DNA of 64,000 bases. Origin: Cloeon dipterum (taxonomy: Eukaryota; Arthropoda; Insecta; Ephemeroptera; Baetidae). Under the pieces are notes generated by a model. The model was not told where the DNA came from, did no database searches, and saw only the letters and a list, made by a program, of their open reading frames with translations. Of this stretch, positions 1 to 12,400 are shown piece after piece. The stretch is taken from positions 17,674,545 to 17,738,544 of the forward strand of contig NC_088790.1 of the NCBI RefSeq assembly GCF_949628265.1, given 5' to 3'. Numbering within the stretch: position 1 is the first letter of the stretch; each line of letters starts with the position of its first letter. The translations under genes and the position numbers were made by a program.

Positions 1-540
1 ACAATGGTTTGAACGCGTGCCTCCGCCCCCTAAAATCGCTTTTTCCGACCGACATTCCTTCAGCATTCACAACACGCACTTTCCACTTATTTTCGCAAAG
101 ATAGGCCCAATGAGAGGTACTTATTTATTAACTGATTTTGTTGCAAATCAAAACGATTTTTGTCGACGTAAGTTATATTTCATTTGCATGTATAGCAACT
201 AGTCCACCATTAAGTTTGACGGAACCGACGGCAAGTGGAAATTTCTGTATTGATTTAATTACGCTTGTCAATCGCAGTACAACATTATTATTGTATTATT
301 ACGCCCTTTGGAGGTGCAGCTATTTTGGATTTTACTTTCCACGCAGCCACCCACACTCTCATACACTCAAACGACACAGGCAGTTACAGCAAGAATCACA
401 ACCAAAGCATTTTTTTGTTTAATTTAAATTGAGTCATTGTGTCGGCAGGAAGATTTCATTTCTTTCTGGTCAGACACGAGAGCGTTTTGTGTTGAAAACT
501 GCAGCGAAATTTCAACAGAAACACTATTACTTGAGACATC
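1..540. other. Left-edge flank without a recognised gene
   Basis: I find no coding exon that I can assign to a family. The first 500 bases are mixed AT-rich DNA with a few CpG-containing patches. The short open frames here have no recognisable domain and look random. This could be the end of a neighbouring gene lying mostly outside the window, or plain intergenic DNA. See also the small open frame that begins at 541. Confidence 0.4.
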
Positions 541-666
541 ATGGAGGAAGACAAAAATGAAGATATAATAATAAAACTATACATACTGAAAAATAAAACA
601 GAAAATTATGCGATTACTGTAATCTTTGTACAATGTATCATAGTTGAATCTCATATCTTACAATAA
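541..666 (+). other. 41-codon open frame of doubtful coding status
   Basis: An ATG at 541 opens a 41-codon frame ending in TAA. The start of the product is acidic (M-E-E-D-K-N-E-D) and the rest is Ile/Lys rich, as expected from AT-rich DNA. AATAAA hexamers on the plus strand lie at about 569, 590 and 663, so the stretch may be the 3' end of a plus-strand transcript converging on Acsl. No homology is recognised. I regard coding as unlikely. Confidence 0.15.
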
Positions 667-1099
667 AAAATACTAATCTATCAATAAATGTTGTTTTGAT
701 GTATTTTCCTGTTACTGTTAAAGTTAAGGATATTATTTACTATATTTTTAAAAAACCAATCGCTCAAGTATATTTTTGTACATTGACGCTTTCCCAGTGA
801 GATCTGATGTTCACATCTGTGCAAACTTCTCGATTTTGATTTAATTTGTAATATTTTGTTATGGATGTAGGTCGGTATGGGGCAGGTGCTCTGCTGGCCC
901 GTAACAATAAATAAGGTAAAATTCCAGCCTTTCAATTAGACCATGCGATTAAGCTTCTCTTTTGCCTACATGTCAATAAGCTTTGTGCAAGAACTTGACA
1001 GAGGAAGTGAAATATCCTAATTTGTTTCAGATCCTTAAATTAATCATTGAAATTATGTTCATATCAGAAATTAAAATCGAAAATTCAGGATTCAATGTT

Positions 1100-1542
1100 T
1101 TTATTTTCCTTCATTCATATGGATTCAGAACTTGAATGTTCTCAATGAAAAAATTTGTTTTACATTGCGGTGCAACAAATTATGCGATGAGACAGTGAAG
1201 ATTTTAACAATATAAGAAGAATACCCAACGCAGACTTCCATGCAAAGACCCATTTTCGCTCCCAATTAAAAAATACAGCCTATGAGATTATACGCCCTTG
1301 AGACATGAGAAAATGAGAAATGAGTAAAAATATCTACAAAACTATATACAACACAAATATCAGTGTAATATCAGGCTATTGCAACGAAGAATCAATAATA
1401 TTCTTCAAAATACACCAGAGATTTAACGCCTGAAGGCGACAAACTATATTTAACCTCACAATATAAACAATAGCAGTCCTTTCAAGAAAAATAAATTACT
1501 AAGGCGTACGAAAAGGAGTATTGTGATCAATCAGTGTTTCGG
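1100..1542 (-). other. Probable Acsl 3' UTR with poly(A) signal
   Basis: Downstream of the Acsl stop codon on the minus strand the sequence is AT-rich and non-coding. The first plausible AATAAA on that strand is at 1100-1105 (TTTATT on the plus strand), which would give a 3' UTR of about 440-460 bases. The exact end is inferred. A longer UTR is possible because the DNA down to 700 is equally featureless. Confidence 0.45.
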
Positions 1543-4500
1543 TCACGAGGCGTACATTCGGTTAATTTCGTGTTGGTACCTCTCCTGAATGTCTTTCCTC
1601 TTGAGCTTGAAGGCGGCTGTGACCAGACCCATGTCTGGTGACCAGACCTCTGTGCACAACTTGACAGCAGCCGGAATTTCAAATCGAGCCAGTTTGCCTG
1701 GAAACGAAAAGTGACTTAGTTGAGCACCGATATTATAATTTTGTGTAGAATGGCAGGGATTTCATAATTTTTTTTTAAATTGATAATTATTTAATTCTGG
1801 ACTTACTCTTCTTGCCATGTTCTTCGAGTTCCTTGAGAACTGCCTGCTCAACTTGCGGATCTTGACACAGCAATTCAAAGTCGATATCGTTCTTGCCAAG
1901 TCTGCTAGCTAAGCCAGCCAAGTGACCAGGGTTGGGCACAACCAGAGCTACCGTGAAGTGCTTCGTTGGGTCGCCGTAAACGCAAACATTCTCGACTAGG
2001 GGACAAGTCTTCAGTTGAGCTTCGACCTTGCCAAGGGACACGTACTCGCCGGCTTGCAGCTTGACCAAGTCCTTCTTGCGATCTGAAAATTGAAAACGGC
2101 ACTATATAGATTTGCGCTAATGAAAAGGTGTCCCACATCAAAATGTTTTATTTTTAAATAGTGATGATGCTCTCAAAAGTGATATGAATTCGATTAATTC
2201 ATGTCACATATTTTAATGATAATCGTAACTAATAGAATTTTCCGAGAGGTCAGTGAAATGAATTCAGGTCATTTCAACGTGATTTAAAAGTTTCTTTTAA
2301 AGAATGCAAATTTATGAATTGTTATTTCAGTCTGATAAAATAAATTAATCGTTAAATATTTCCAATAAATCAAATTGATAAAATTCCACATCTGATTCAA
2401 CATATGACTATCACGTTAAATAATCTTGATTTTCAAAATGTCGTGGGCCAAAGAAATTAAATTGCAAGGCTTACCAATAATCTTAATGGAGCCATCTCCG
2501 TGGATTTCGCCAATATCCCCAGTCTTGAACCACCTACGTCCGGTCTCATCAAAGAATTCCTCCTTGGTCTTCTCAGGGTTTTTGTAGTAGCCAGGTGAGA
2601 CGTTGGTGCCGCCGACGCAGATCTCGCCACGAGGGTGTGGCCGGTCTGTGACGCGGTAGTGGCCCTCCTCCCAGTTGACTAGGCGAATGTCCACGTTGGT
2701 GGCGGGGGCGCCCACCCTGCCGAGGGAGTCGTCGTGCATGTCCATGACGGTGGCGGCCGAGCAAGTTTCGGTCAGGCCGTAACCCTGGATCACCTGAACG
2801 CACAGGCACATCTTGATCAGCTCGTGCGTCTCGGGAGAGAGGGGCGCGCCGCCGGACATGATCATACGCACGCGGCCACCCATCAGTTGTCGCGCGGCAC
2901 CGAACACCACTCGGTTGAGCAGCGGCGTCGAGAAACCACGCTTGTTCCACTTGAGCTTGTACTGGTAGGCGAAGTCGAACAGCGCCCGCTTAAGCCACGA
3001 TCCCTTCGAAACCTGGGAAAAATGAGTAAGATGTTAATCAAAGTTTTACCGATAAATTTTTTTAAAGGTAAAAAGGATTTTAAGTTAAAGTGAAAGCGGT
3101 TTTTGTTATTGTTTGACAGTATCAAATCTTCGCTTTTGAATTAATTAATGCTGATTTAATCTAAGAGAATATTTTAGCTAAAAATTATGTTTTAGTTGAG
3201 CTTAAATTCCAAGTATAGAAATAAATGGGACAGAAACTCAATTGGAAGAAGTTTTTAGCATGCTCAACAGGCTAAACAGTAAAATTAATCTACAGTTAGA
3301 ATAATAATTTTTTTACAATGCTGTTTTGACAGTGTAAGAATAATAAATGTTAAAAAATCTTTATGTTCATGAAATAAGACTCCAGGCAGATGAAGAGAGT
3401 AGAGAAATAAAAATAAAGTTTCATCGTTTTGAGAGAATGTCCAGATTTTCAATTCTTTATATATAAAGAACCTTATCAAAAAATAAAATATACCTTCTCA
3501 TTGATGCCCTTGAAGATGCGGTCAAGAATTAGCGGCACAGCTGTGAGACACGTGGGATGAAGAACAGAGACGTCGCCCTTGGTGCCACGCTTAATCTTGC
3601 TGGACGAGTCAACCATGGTGAGTGGTGTGCTGTAGCCGATGGGTACGCCCATCAGCAGACACACAGACTCAGCGAGCAGCTCAAATACATGCGCTAGCGG
3701 CAGGTAGCCCATGAAGACGTCATCGTGGTAGATGCAGATGGCGTCCGAGAAGGCCTTTACTGTGGTCAGCATGTTCCTATGTGTCAGCAACACACCCTGT
3801 TCCAACAGAAGTAACATATATTAGTGACAAAAGTAACATACCTAACCCACCAGGGGAGCTCATATGCATTAAATGTTAAGTTGTATACTTTATGTCCATA
3901 TCAAGAGTGTTGGAAATGAAAATCTAGATCGCACAAAATTTCATTTGTTTAAGGTGATTTACATAAAAAATAATTTGATTTGTTCAATATAAAAGTGGTA
4001 AAATAACCACTATTTAAAAGCGGATTAAAATAATCTAAACAAATCTCTCAAAATTGGTCGGTTTTGAGAGTAAACCAATTTAACGAAATACACCATTCTC
4101 ATATTAATTAAAATTATTTATGGATCATTCAAATGATAACGATGACAGACCATCATTTGAACTTTGAGCTGAAGACAAAAAAATATTAAAGGCCAAGTAT
4201 ATTCCAGAACACGTTATTTAAAAGCAGTTTATAGAGGAAACAGCCAGAGCCTAAAATTTTAGTAGAGGAAATTTCTAGACGATAAATACTTTATGATGAG
4301 TTAGTTTTCTTCCAAACTAGAATTTCGAATTTATTTTTGTCGAAACACCTTGCTAGCAAATTTCTTAGTTAATGAACCAAAATAACTTCAAAATGTACAA
4401 TCTTAATTTATAATTGACATAAATGAACTCCTAAATTTAATCAACAAGCGATAAATTGCAGTTAGCATTTTGATTGGAGCAAAGAGGTCAAAGAGGGCAA

Positions 4501-6801
4501 TGTGGTATAGCAAAGTGCATTTCATTCTGATTAGTATCGGCTGACTTTGATATGGGCAAAGTCTTTTAAAGTCAGCAAAAAGCACAACGCACCTTTGGAA
4601 CGCCAGTAGACCCGGACGTGTACATAATGATGGCAATGTCGTCTGGGCTGGGGGAGCACGAGGGTCCGTTGGGTCCAAGTTCCTCGCCACGCTGCACAAC
4701 TTTATTGAAGGGAATCACGTCAACGTTTGCAGCAGGTGAAGGGGCTGGGGTCTTGACCCCCAACTGGTCCTGCATGTAGATGATGCGCTTGATGCGTGGA
4801 CAAGACTGAATGATGGCCTTGAATTTTGGCAGGAGATCCTGCGTCGTGACCACAATTGTAGCTTCGGTTTCGTTGATGCCGTGCGCGATCGCGTCATCGC
4901 CCAGAGTAGCATAAAGTGTGACGACTGAAACAAGTTTTTGGGCATTTGTAAATTGATGTCGATTTGTAAAGCAAACTATTTGAACAAACGAGCTCAAGTA
5001 AATTAATGTAACCTTGATGTGCTGGAAACACCTAAGAGAAAATGTACAGTTGTGGAAGAATTTCCAAATAGGTGTTGAGATTTGAAGAAATATTATTAGC
5101 AATTTATAGACTAGTTGTTCATTTATTTATTTATGTTGAGAGTTTAATTTAAGTGACTGAAGACACTTAATTCATCTTCATTATGAAAAATCATGATATC
5201 AAACACTGGCCTGTGAAACCAAAGCATTACTCACCAGGGATGTTTTGTTTGAAGCAGCCGTGAGCAGCGATCATCCATTCTGCGCGGGTTTCTGCAAAAA
5301 TGACGATATTTTGCTTGGGTTCGTGTCCAAGAGCGCGGAGCCCGCGTCCAAAGTTAGCTGCCTGCTCTTCTACTTGCGTTGCGGTCAGCCATCTGTACTC
5401 GCCAAGTACATACTGCGAATTTGATCAATAGGTGTGCGTGTCAAAGTGAGCAATGAACAATTGGAAAAATTACTCTGCGATTGATTTGCTGGGAAAATGC
5501 GTCGGAGGTTTGAAACAAAGGCGAAAAGAATTGACCCTCGACGCCATTGATGCAAAAGCAATGATATCATAGCCAATCAAAGTTAAATGCGCCTCTACGC
5601 TCTACGATTACTTTCTCCTTTCTATTAGGGGCGAATTTGTTCAAGTCGTTAGCATTCAAGCAGTGTTCTGGAATTTTCCGGACTGACGCGAGTGAACAAT
5701 GCATTAGCGCGTGTACGTAATATTCTAGGGCAACGAGCAGCTCGCAATCACCAATGCCAACTGCTAGAGGCTTTTTGAAAGGCCAGATAATTATTTTCGG
5801 CGCCCCGCTAATGAGCAACCTGGTGTCTGATTAGCGCTGCCAAATGGAACAAATTATGCTAAAGAAGGCGACTTACCTTCTTGAAAACGCGGCCGTTCGA
5901 CTGGACTTCGTCTTCCTCGGCAAGAATGTCCCTGGTGCCGAGACACTTTTTGTGGGTGTACCGCTGTGCAGTGTAGTTAAGCAGCTTCTCCATCGTGTCG
6001 ACATTGTTACGCACCAGCTCAACGTGCAGTTCTTTCGGCTCGGAAACAGACCTGAAGGTCAAAGTGTCATCGTTCTTTTGCACTGGCTTGGCCTAAAACA
6101 CACATACAAGAGATTAGAGGCGTTAAAGCAGGTTACAAAAGCCTGTTGCTGACATTGAAACAATTGGATTATGAGTTGCTGGCAGTTTTCTCGCCGCAAA
6201 GACCAACAATTTTGTTGTTATATTGCCGTTCAGGTACATTTAATGGGCACATTAACAGCGTCGCGGAATTTCAAATAAACTCAAAGTCGTTCTGGCAGAG
6301 ATATTGCAAATCCAATTTTAACGACGCATTTTTTCCTAAAAGTGACGCGTCCAAACTCGACGCGCAGTTTGCACACTTGGCACAACCTCAGCACACTGCT
6401 TTAGATGTATGCATTCACCAAATTCTCAAAATACTTCTTTATGCAACCAGATTCCTTGGATTTCGCGAAAATAATTTACCACAAACGAAACGCTGTCTAT
6501 GATTATAACAAAAAAAAGGCATATCATATAATTTACTACCCATAATTCGGTTTGTGGCATAAGACGCAACCACAATATTTTAAGCAAAAAAAGGTGGAAA
6601 ACAATACAATTCCAACAACCAGTGATGCCGTTGAGCAAAAAGACGAGTAATTTGTTCTGTTCTCACCTTGATCCGGTTGGAGAGCTGCTTTTGGCGCCAC
6701 GGCTGCTGCAGCACCAGGTACAGCGGGTATGTGAGGATGTCACACACCAAAGAGAGGCACTTGAAGGTAACGACGGCTCCGCAGAGTAGGACGCTCTCCA
6801 T
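1543..6801 (-). CDS. Acsl: Long-chain-fatty-acid--CoA ligase, ACSL3/4 type
   Basis: This enzyme activates long-chain fatty acids: ATP + fatty acid + CoA give acyl-CoA, AMP and PPi, at ER, lipid-droplet or peroxisome-related membranes. Eight coding exons, read right to left, are 6801-6667, 6092-5877, 5412-5235, 4924-4593, 3796-3494, 3012-2475, 2082-1807 and 1697-1543. Together they make 2,133 nt and 710 aa, close to human ACSL4 (about 711), with all junction phases consistent. Residues 3-33 are a hydrophobic N-terminal anchor. The AMP-binding P-loop YTSGSTGVPKG spans 278-288 across the exon 4/5 junction. GYGLTE is at 465-470, the TGD motif at 552-554, and the fatty-acyl-CoA signature core DRKKDLVKLQAGEY at 568-581, split by an intron inside Asp568. 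The C-terminus ends in R-M-Y-A-S, resembling the ACSL4 end. The start ATG follows a 43-nt UTR segment after a strong acceptor at 6845. The order of motifs and the near-identical text around them place it with ACSL3/ACSL4 (Drosophila Acsl), not ACSL1/5/6. Confidence 0.97.
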
Positions 6802-6844
6802 CCTCCTGATGGAGATTTCAGATTCTTTGTCGTTTAAGCAAGAT
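6802..6844 (-). other. Acsl 5' UTR segment in the first coding exon
   Basis: On the minus strand a pyrimidine-rich tract ends in CAG at 6847-6845, directly before 43 non-coding bases that lead to the Acsl ATG. The ATG context has purines on both sides (-3 A or G, +4 G). The acceptor shows that at least one non-coding exon lies upstream, most likely the one ending at 8500. Confidence 0.7.
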
Positions 6845-8499
6845 CTGGGAAAAACAAAGAGAACAATATTTTAATCGCAACTCGTTAAGAGCGGCGTGAT
6901 ATAACTTTGTAATGGATCGTTTTAGCTTTATTTCGCGCTTTTCTAAGTAATGTTCGCGATTTCTAGCTTGAAATTTGCCTATTTAAAATATTTACTGTAT
7001 GGATATAGACCCTAGCAAGAATATATATTATCTTGCTTATAACAGCGAATAATAGAATTATTTCGTCCTGGTCCTGTTGAACGTTGCGCAATTCTGCCGG
7101 GACCAGGAAATTTTCCTCATTTAATGACGGGGTATCTTGCAAGTTTTTGACAAAATCAATAAATATGCAATAGTTACGTAATTTTAACACTTAAGCTGCA
7201 AGATATATAAATCAAGAAGTTTCGAAACTTTTGTTTACTGCAACTATAGCATGCTCTTCCTTAATATTTTTGATTTGTATTGGAAAAAGCGGGATTTCAC
7301 CAGCAAGTTAAAGGTAAATAGTCTTCACACGAAGTTATTCACGTCATTAAATAGTAGCTGAATGAATTTCAATGAGCCAGGTGATAATTCTGTGTGATAA
7401 TTCTGGAAAAGAAACAACTTATCACAAAGCTCCATTCAACAAGAGAATTTAAGGATAAATCCAGACTCTCTAAAAATCCCTTTTAAGCTTTCTGTTAAAA
7501 CTGCGGTTCTTGCGAAAGGAAATTTTAACAGTACTTTTAGGCAAGTGATTGCAGTACATAAACGCAAGGATTTCTCAAGTTAATTGCTCGACGCGGCACC
7601 AAAACTGGCTAGCAACTTTCGCTCGACTTGCTCCGCCGAAGGCAAAAGGAGTGTCGAGCATTTTTTCCGCGCATCATTCATAACAGAGCGACTTTATTGT
7701 TTTCTGTCGTGCATAAGACAAAACGCTCGTTGGCGCGTGCAAACGCGTCCAAGAACAGGAAGAGCGCTATTTCAAGAGGCGTGCTACCGAATTAGCCTTA
7801 TGACGTCCGATCGAAGAAGTGTAACTTTATTTGCGCAAGTTGAAACGGTTTACCCACTTGGCGTGATCCGTTCATTGCGACGACTAATCATAATAATAAA
7901 TACATCGAGGTGTCTGTGCGCGACTCTCGTTATTTTCGGCCCGTTTGTGGGTCACACGGACAATTCGATCGGCGAAAGAAGGGAGATCACGAGAGAGCAC
8001 CGCCGGCTTTTGAGTTCGCTCACGGGCCGCGTGCCAGAAATTCCAAGGACACGCCCCGTTTTTGTCACGAGGCCTTCTCCAGCCCCCAGAATTGCAGATT
8101 TAGTAGCGAATCTTGGCAATTTGTCCGAGTTGGACAGACTCTCTAATTAACATCAGCCGAGACACCCGGCCCAAATTCAATTATAAACAATAAACACGGC
8201 ACGGCAGCTCAATGTTTTATAATTTGTTGTTAATACATTATATTCATTTAGAAGAACAGAAACATACATAAATAATGTAATTAAGCACACCTTAAGTTGT
8301 TAAGCTTTGATATATCTAAGATGCTGAAAGGTTTTAACTGAGGAAATGCCACGCAAAAAGGACGTCCAATTCAGGGGCCGACACTACCGCAATAATATTT
8401 TGATGCTCTCACGCGACGGGTCAGGTTAGCCTTGGCCCGGGCTAATGCAAGGTCCTCTAGTGGGCCCGCTTTATTCTGGACTTAAAAATTAAGTGTTAC
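6845..8499 (-). other. Acsl intron 1, with an internal CpG-rich island
   Basis: This is the likely first intron of Acsl, between the proposed non-coding exon ending at 8500 and the acceptor at 6845. Bases 6850-7560 are AT-rich with nothing recognisable. Bases 7580-8160 are CpG-rich, and the plus strand is open for 188 codons there, but the translation has no recognisable domain and begins without an ATG. An intronic enhancer or alternative Acsl promoter is the most reasonable reading. I see no convincing splice donor inside the island. Confidence 0.5.
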
Positions 8500-8620
8500 C
8501 TAAATCTCGGTAGGAGAGTGATTGACACGGTGTGTTGACGGACTCGAAGAGGGCAAGTTCGGGAGCGCTGGTACTCTCGCCGACACTGACAAAAGAAAAT
8601 CCAGATGAATCGTCCAAGTG
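8500..8620 (-). other. Probable non-coding first exon of Acsl
   Basis: A good minus-strand donor (TTTAG, then GTAACA) lies at 8500/8499, followed by intron-like AT-rich DNA. Upstream is a promoter-like block with CCAAT boxes. The exon would be 5' UTR only and would splice to the acceptor at 6845. The right-hand end, the transcription start, is an estimate from the position of the CCAAT boxes. Confidence 0.45.
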
Positions 8621-8850
8621 TTGCGGCTACGACGGAGCTGCTGTGCTGTTCGAGAAAGACCCTCGTCCGATTTAGAACCAATAGGCGCGGAGGGGCTCGG
8701 CCAATCAGCGCGCATCAGTCGGTGGCGTGATCCTATGCTTACGTCACACAGATGGGTGGAGGGGGAGGAAGACGGGCCCTTGATTGGTTGGCAGCAGTCG
8801 CACCACAGCACTATGTAAACGGTTTTCCCTTTTATCGATCTAGCAAGAGT
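8621..8850 (-). promoter_or_regulatory. Acsl promoter: CCAAT boxes, CRE-like and DRE-like sites
   Basis: Three CCAAT pentamers occur within about 110 bp: plus strand at 8678-8682 and 8701-8705 (the latter as CCAATCAG, a classic NF-Y context) and minus strand at 8783-8787. A CRE-like TTACGTCAC is at 8739-8747. A TATCGAT, seven of the eight bases of the insect DRE, is at 8833-8839. No TATA box is obvious. The block is CpG-rich and directly upstream of the proposed Acsl exon 1, so a housekeeping-type, TATA-less promoter is inferred. It might work in both directions, but no plus-strand gene is visible next to it. Confidence 0.55.
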
Positions 8851-9405
8851 TCACCGGTTCTTGTCAATGTCCTGCTTGGTGGGGTGTTTAAAACAGAGTT
8901 TAGAGAGTGACTCGTTTTTGTTTGCTCTCACTGCAGTTGATACTTGCATGGTTGCTAAGGTTACTGCATAATTATTCATCTCCTTTGCTTTTCCCTACTA
9001 AAGTCGATCTACGCAAAATTGAATCTAGATGCCAGCGGGAAATTTAAAAATTGGGTAACCGGTTCCCTTTGCATATGATCAACACCTTTCTTGAGATATT
9101 ATGCCACGTTATTTGGCTAGGGATCACAACAGCGTCCATTGACTGAGATATGAGACCTGTCTTCCACCTTTCCATTGACGTGTCTCGATGAAAATCCCTT
9201 CTTTTTTTACCTACTAACGTGATAACCAGGTCTCTACATCCATGCATGCATTTCTTAACCAAAATAACAACAACGTGTTTAGTTCAGGACTTATGAATTT
9301 ATACTGCACAAGAATCCAATAAACATTAATGAACAATCTGAGTGAAAAATTAATATTTGACACATTTTTCACACGTGAACAAAAAAAATAAGCTGCTGCA
9401 TTCAG
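8851..9405. other. Sap130 3' UTR and short intergenic spacer
   Basis: This stretch lies between the Sap130 stop codon and the Acsl promoter, both genes on the minus strand. It is AT-rich with no coding potential. Part of it must be Sap130 3' UTR. I see no canonical minus-strand AATAAA close to the stop, so the transcript end is unresolved. The tail-to-head spacing is only about 550-800 bp. Confidence 0.5.
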
Positions 9406-12400
9406 TCAGTTTTTTATTTTCTTGGCTTGGCGTTTGTTCGCGTTTTTCGTGATAATATCTAGCACAGGTGAGCTGTGATCGAGCAGCTTGAGCAGTTGGC
9501 TGCGACTATCTTCTAGCTGGCCACGTACAACCTTGCTGCGCTGCATGTTTGTCTGAAATAGCCACAGATTAATAAATATTCAAAATTAATCACGTGGTTG
9601 ACCATGATATTCCAATGAAAGTTGATTTTAGACCCATACCTTGATCATTTCAGAGGTTCTACCCGTGTCCACTGATGACACGGAGCTGCTCTCCACAGCA
9701 TCCAGCATGCTGCTGAGTCTTCCCAAGATTTCAGATTCTCTCTCGCTCTGTTGAAATCAAGTAATTAATGTTTCCTTGTTACTCATCACTAGTGTAATCA
9801 TTCAATTATTACCATGATTTCCATCTGTGTGCTAAGATGATACAGCTTCCAGCCACGTGCTTTCTCGGTGACTCCGCGCTGACTAGACAGCTCACCCACA
9901 GTTGGCCGGCGCTCCTCACGCACTCTGACGTCTGTAGGCCGATGGAAATGATTGTGGCATAACTTTGTGTTGGTCCTGTAGTTTGGAAGCAAAATCGCGC
10001 TACGCCGTCTCACACCGATCGCCTTGGGCTTCTTTTCCTCGCGCTCCTCAGGGGAAACAACCTCTTGAAGTTCATTGCCAGTTCTACAATCATTTACAAG
10101 AAGTGACGAAGATATTCCTGAAAAAAAATAATACATACAGTTGCTGTTTTCTTGGCTTCTTCCTGGGAGACACAGGCTCAGGGGCATCTGGGGTGTCCAA
10201 TATCTCTGTTTTTACGCTTGCCATATTATTTTCAATATCGAGCAGACCTGGGCTGGATGTTGCTGTAAAAATGAATAGAATGCTATGTGGGAAATGTTGA
10301 TAAGAATTCAAGGAATTTAAGTATTGGTACGCGAATCACGCTGATATAACACAGCGCAGAGTAAAAAAGGCTGTCTAGGGTTTGATGTTGAATAAGAGTT
10401 AATATAAAAGTACATTCTCTTCAGTAAAGATGGGGAAACTGGGGCAATTTCTTATGTCTCAATTCTCTCAAGTGTCATGAGTGAGGTAAGAAATTGAAAT
10501 TGTATTAACCTGAAATAGTTGATGATCCGCCAGAAGAATTATCTTTTCCATCATCCGACTCTGGTTTGCTGTGGTGAGGAGGGGATGCAGGTGGCGAATT
10601 GAGAGCTTGAACTGCGCTCTTCAAATTTTTCACAGGAGATCTGAAATTAAATGATCATTCATACAGATAGGAACTTAAACTCAGAGACTGCTCAGAACCT
10701 AAGCATCAATTTATTGAGCACATGAGAATCATTCAAGGGGTATTTAACTGATTTGCAACACGTTTTTTTAATCATTTGGGCATGCTGATGATTTCTAGTT
10801 GTGTATGCCTACATTTGATTCACTAGCATTACCATATTTATAGAGATCTCGTCCATCAGGATTTAGAATTAATGCAAACGTTTTCAAGTTTCAGACTCGT
10901 TCCTATGCGGCGTTCTTGAGTCAAATCACAGATCAAATGACAGATGTGTGGGGTTTCAATAAAGACATCTCGTGGGGATGGGCTTTTCCCTTGTGTCATG
11001 CGTTGTCACATGTTAGTTGTTTGTGATGTAATTACGCGCACATGATTCCTTGCTGACAGTGCTGACTGTGGCTCAAGCAGGGGTGCCTTACTCACTTTGC
11101 TTAATGACAATGTAAGGGGCATTGTCATTCCACAAATTCAAATGATCATCACTCACCCTTCGTGATCCCGTTTTCTAAGTATGCTAGGACGTGGCGAGGC
11201 ACAAAGTTTGGTAGGGGAGCCCAGTGGAGTGGTTGCTCCACTTTCTTCTGAGGGCTCATCCTGAATCTCGGCCTTGACAGGCGCACACACTTCAGTCAAC
11301 ATAGGGGCTCTAAGACAAAAATTGAGTAATAGAAAAAGCTGGCAAAACAGTCACGACTCACGAAGGCACAGTTTTCTTTTCCTCAAACTTAATGGGCAAT
11401 GCAGTGGTTGTAGTCACTGGTGTCATTACAATCCGACTCGCCTGGCCTGGGGTAACAAGTTGCTGTCCTGGTTCGTAGAAATAGCTGGCCGGCAGTGTGT
11501 AGTTTGGTCCAGTTGTAGTTCGCTCTCCTGGTGCCCAGAACATAAATCAAAGTTGCGATTGGATATTTTGATAGCACTTGACATTATTTTTGTGACAAAT
11601 TAAAAAGAAACAAGCCAAAGGATTTCTCATACTATTAAGAAAAATTATATCTTGATCTCAGAATGCAAAATAAAAGTGCGAGTCTCATTCTCTCTTCCTG
11701 AGATATGGGCCCTAAGAAAATTAATGAAAATTATGGGAAAAGTTAAGCATTATAAATTATACATTAAAAAATGCTAACTTACCGGTTATTGTGTTGTGAA
11801 TAAGCAGACTTCCTGATGAGATTACTGTAGCGGGGGCAGTGTTGGGTAAAGTGGAGTCAGCTGGGCCTAATACCTTGACCTGAGTGGGCGTTGGAGTGAA
11901 GGTATTGATGGGAGTTCGAGCCGCTCCAGTGGCACCTTTGATGTTTGTTAAATGAGCAATTTGGATGGCAGGTCCTGTTGTTGGCCCCTAGGGAAGAATA
12001 ATTTTTTTAATTCTACCATAGCTGCATTGATGCCAATATTTAATGAAGAGAGTAACTTTTAATGGCAACATACGGTGATAGATTATTATCTATAGAAGAC
12101 AATGTAAATTAAATCTGATTAAGGGCTTATATCAGTAAATAATTAAAATACATCACTAGCCTGTTCATTAGAGTTCATTATCAGAAGTCTTAGTTTTTAT
12201 ATATAAAAACTCTCTTTAATAGTGGATATATAAAAACCAAGATGTTTTGTTTAATTTTCTAAACCAATTGGGAAAATAATTTTTTAAGCATTTTTAAAAC
12301 ATCAGTTTAAAATTACTGCTAAATTTTCTTTACTCCTGCTTTAATTGATATTATAAATTTCTTTTGTCACAGAAACCATCACTGTAACGAAAGAAAAAAA

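Noticed and set aside
8500..8811. 103-codon minus-strand frame overlapping the Acsl promoter and first exon
   Set aside because: It has no ATG start, spans the CCAAT boxes, and its end overlaps the proposed splice donor. Better explained as promoter and 5' UTR.
10118..10120. Strong-looking acceptor in Sap130
   Set aside because: Its use would leave an intron of about 20 bases and bring a stop codon in frame soon after. The TAG at 10085-10084 keeps the frame and the family match.
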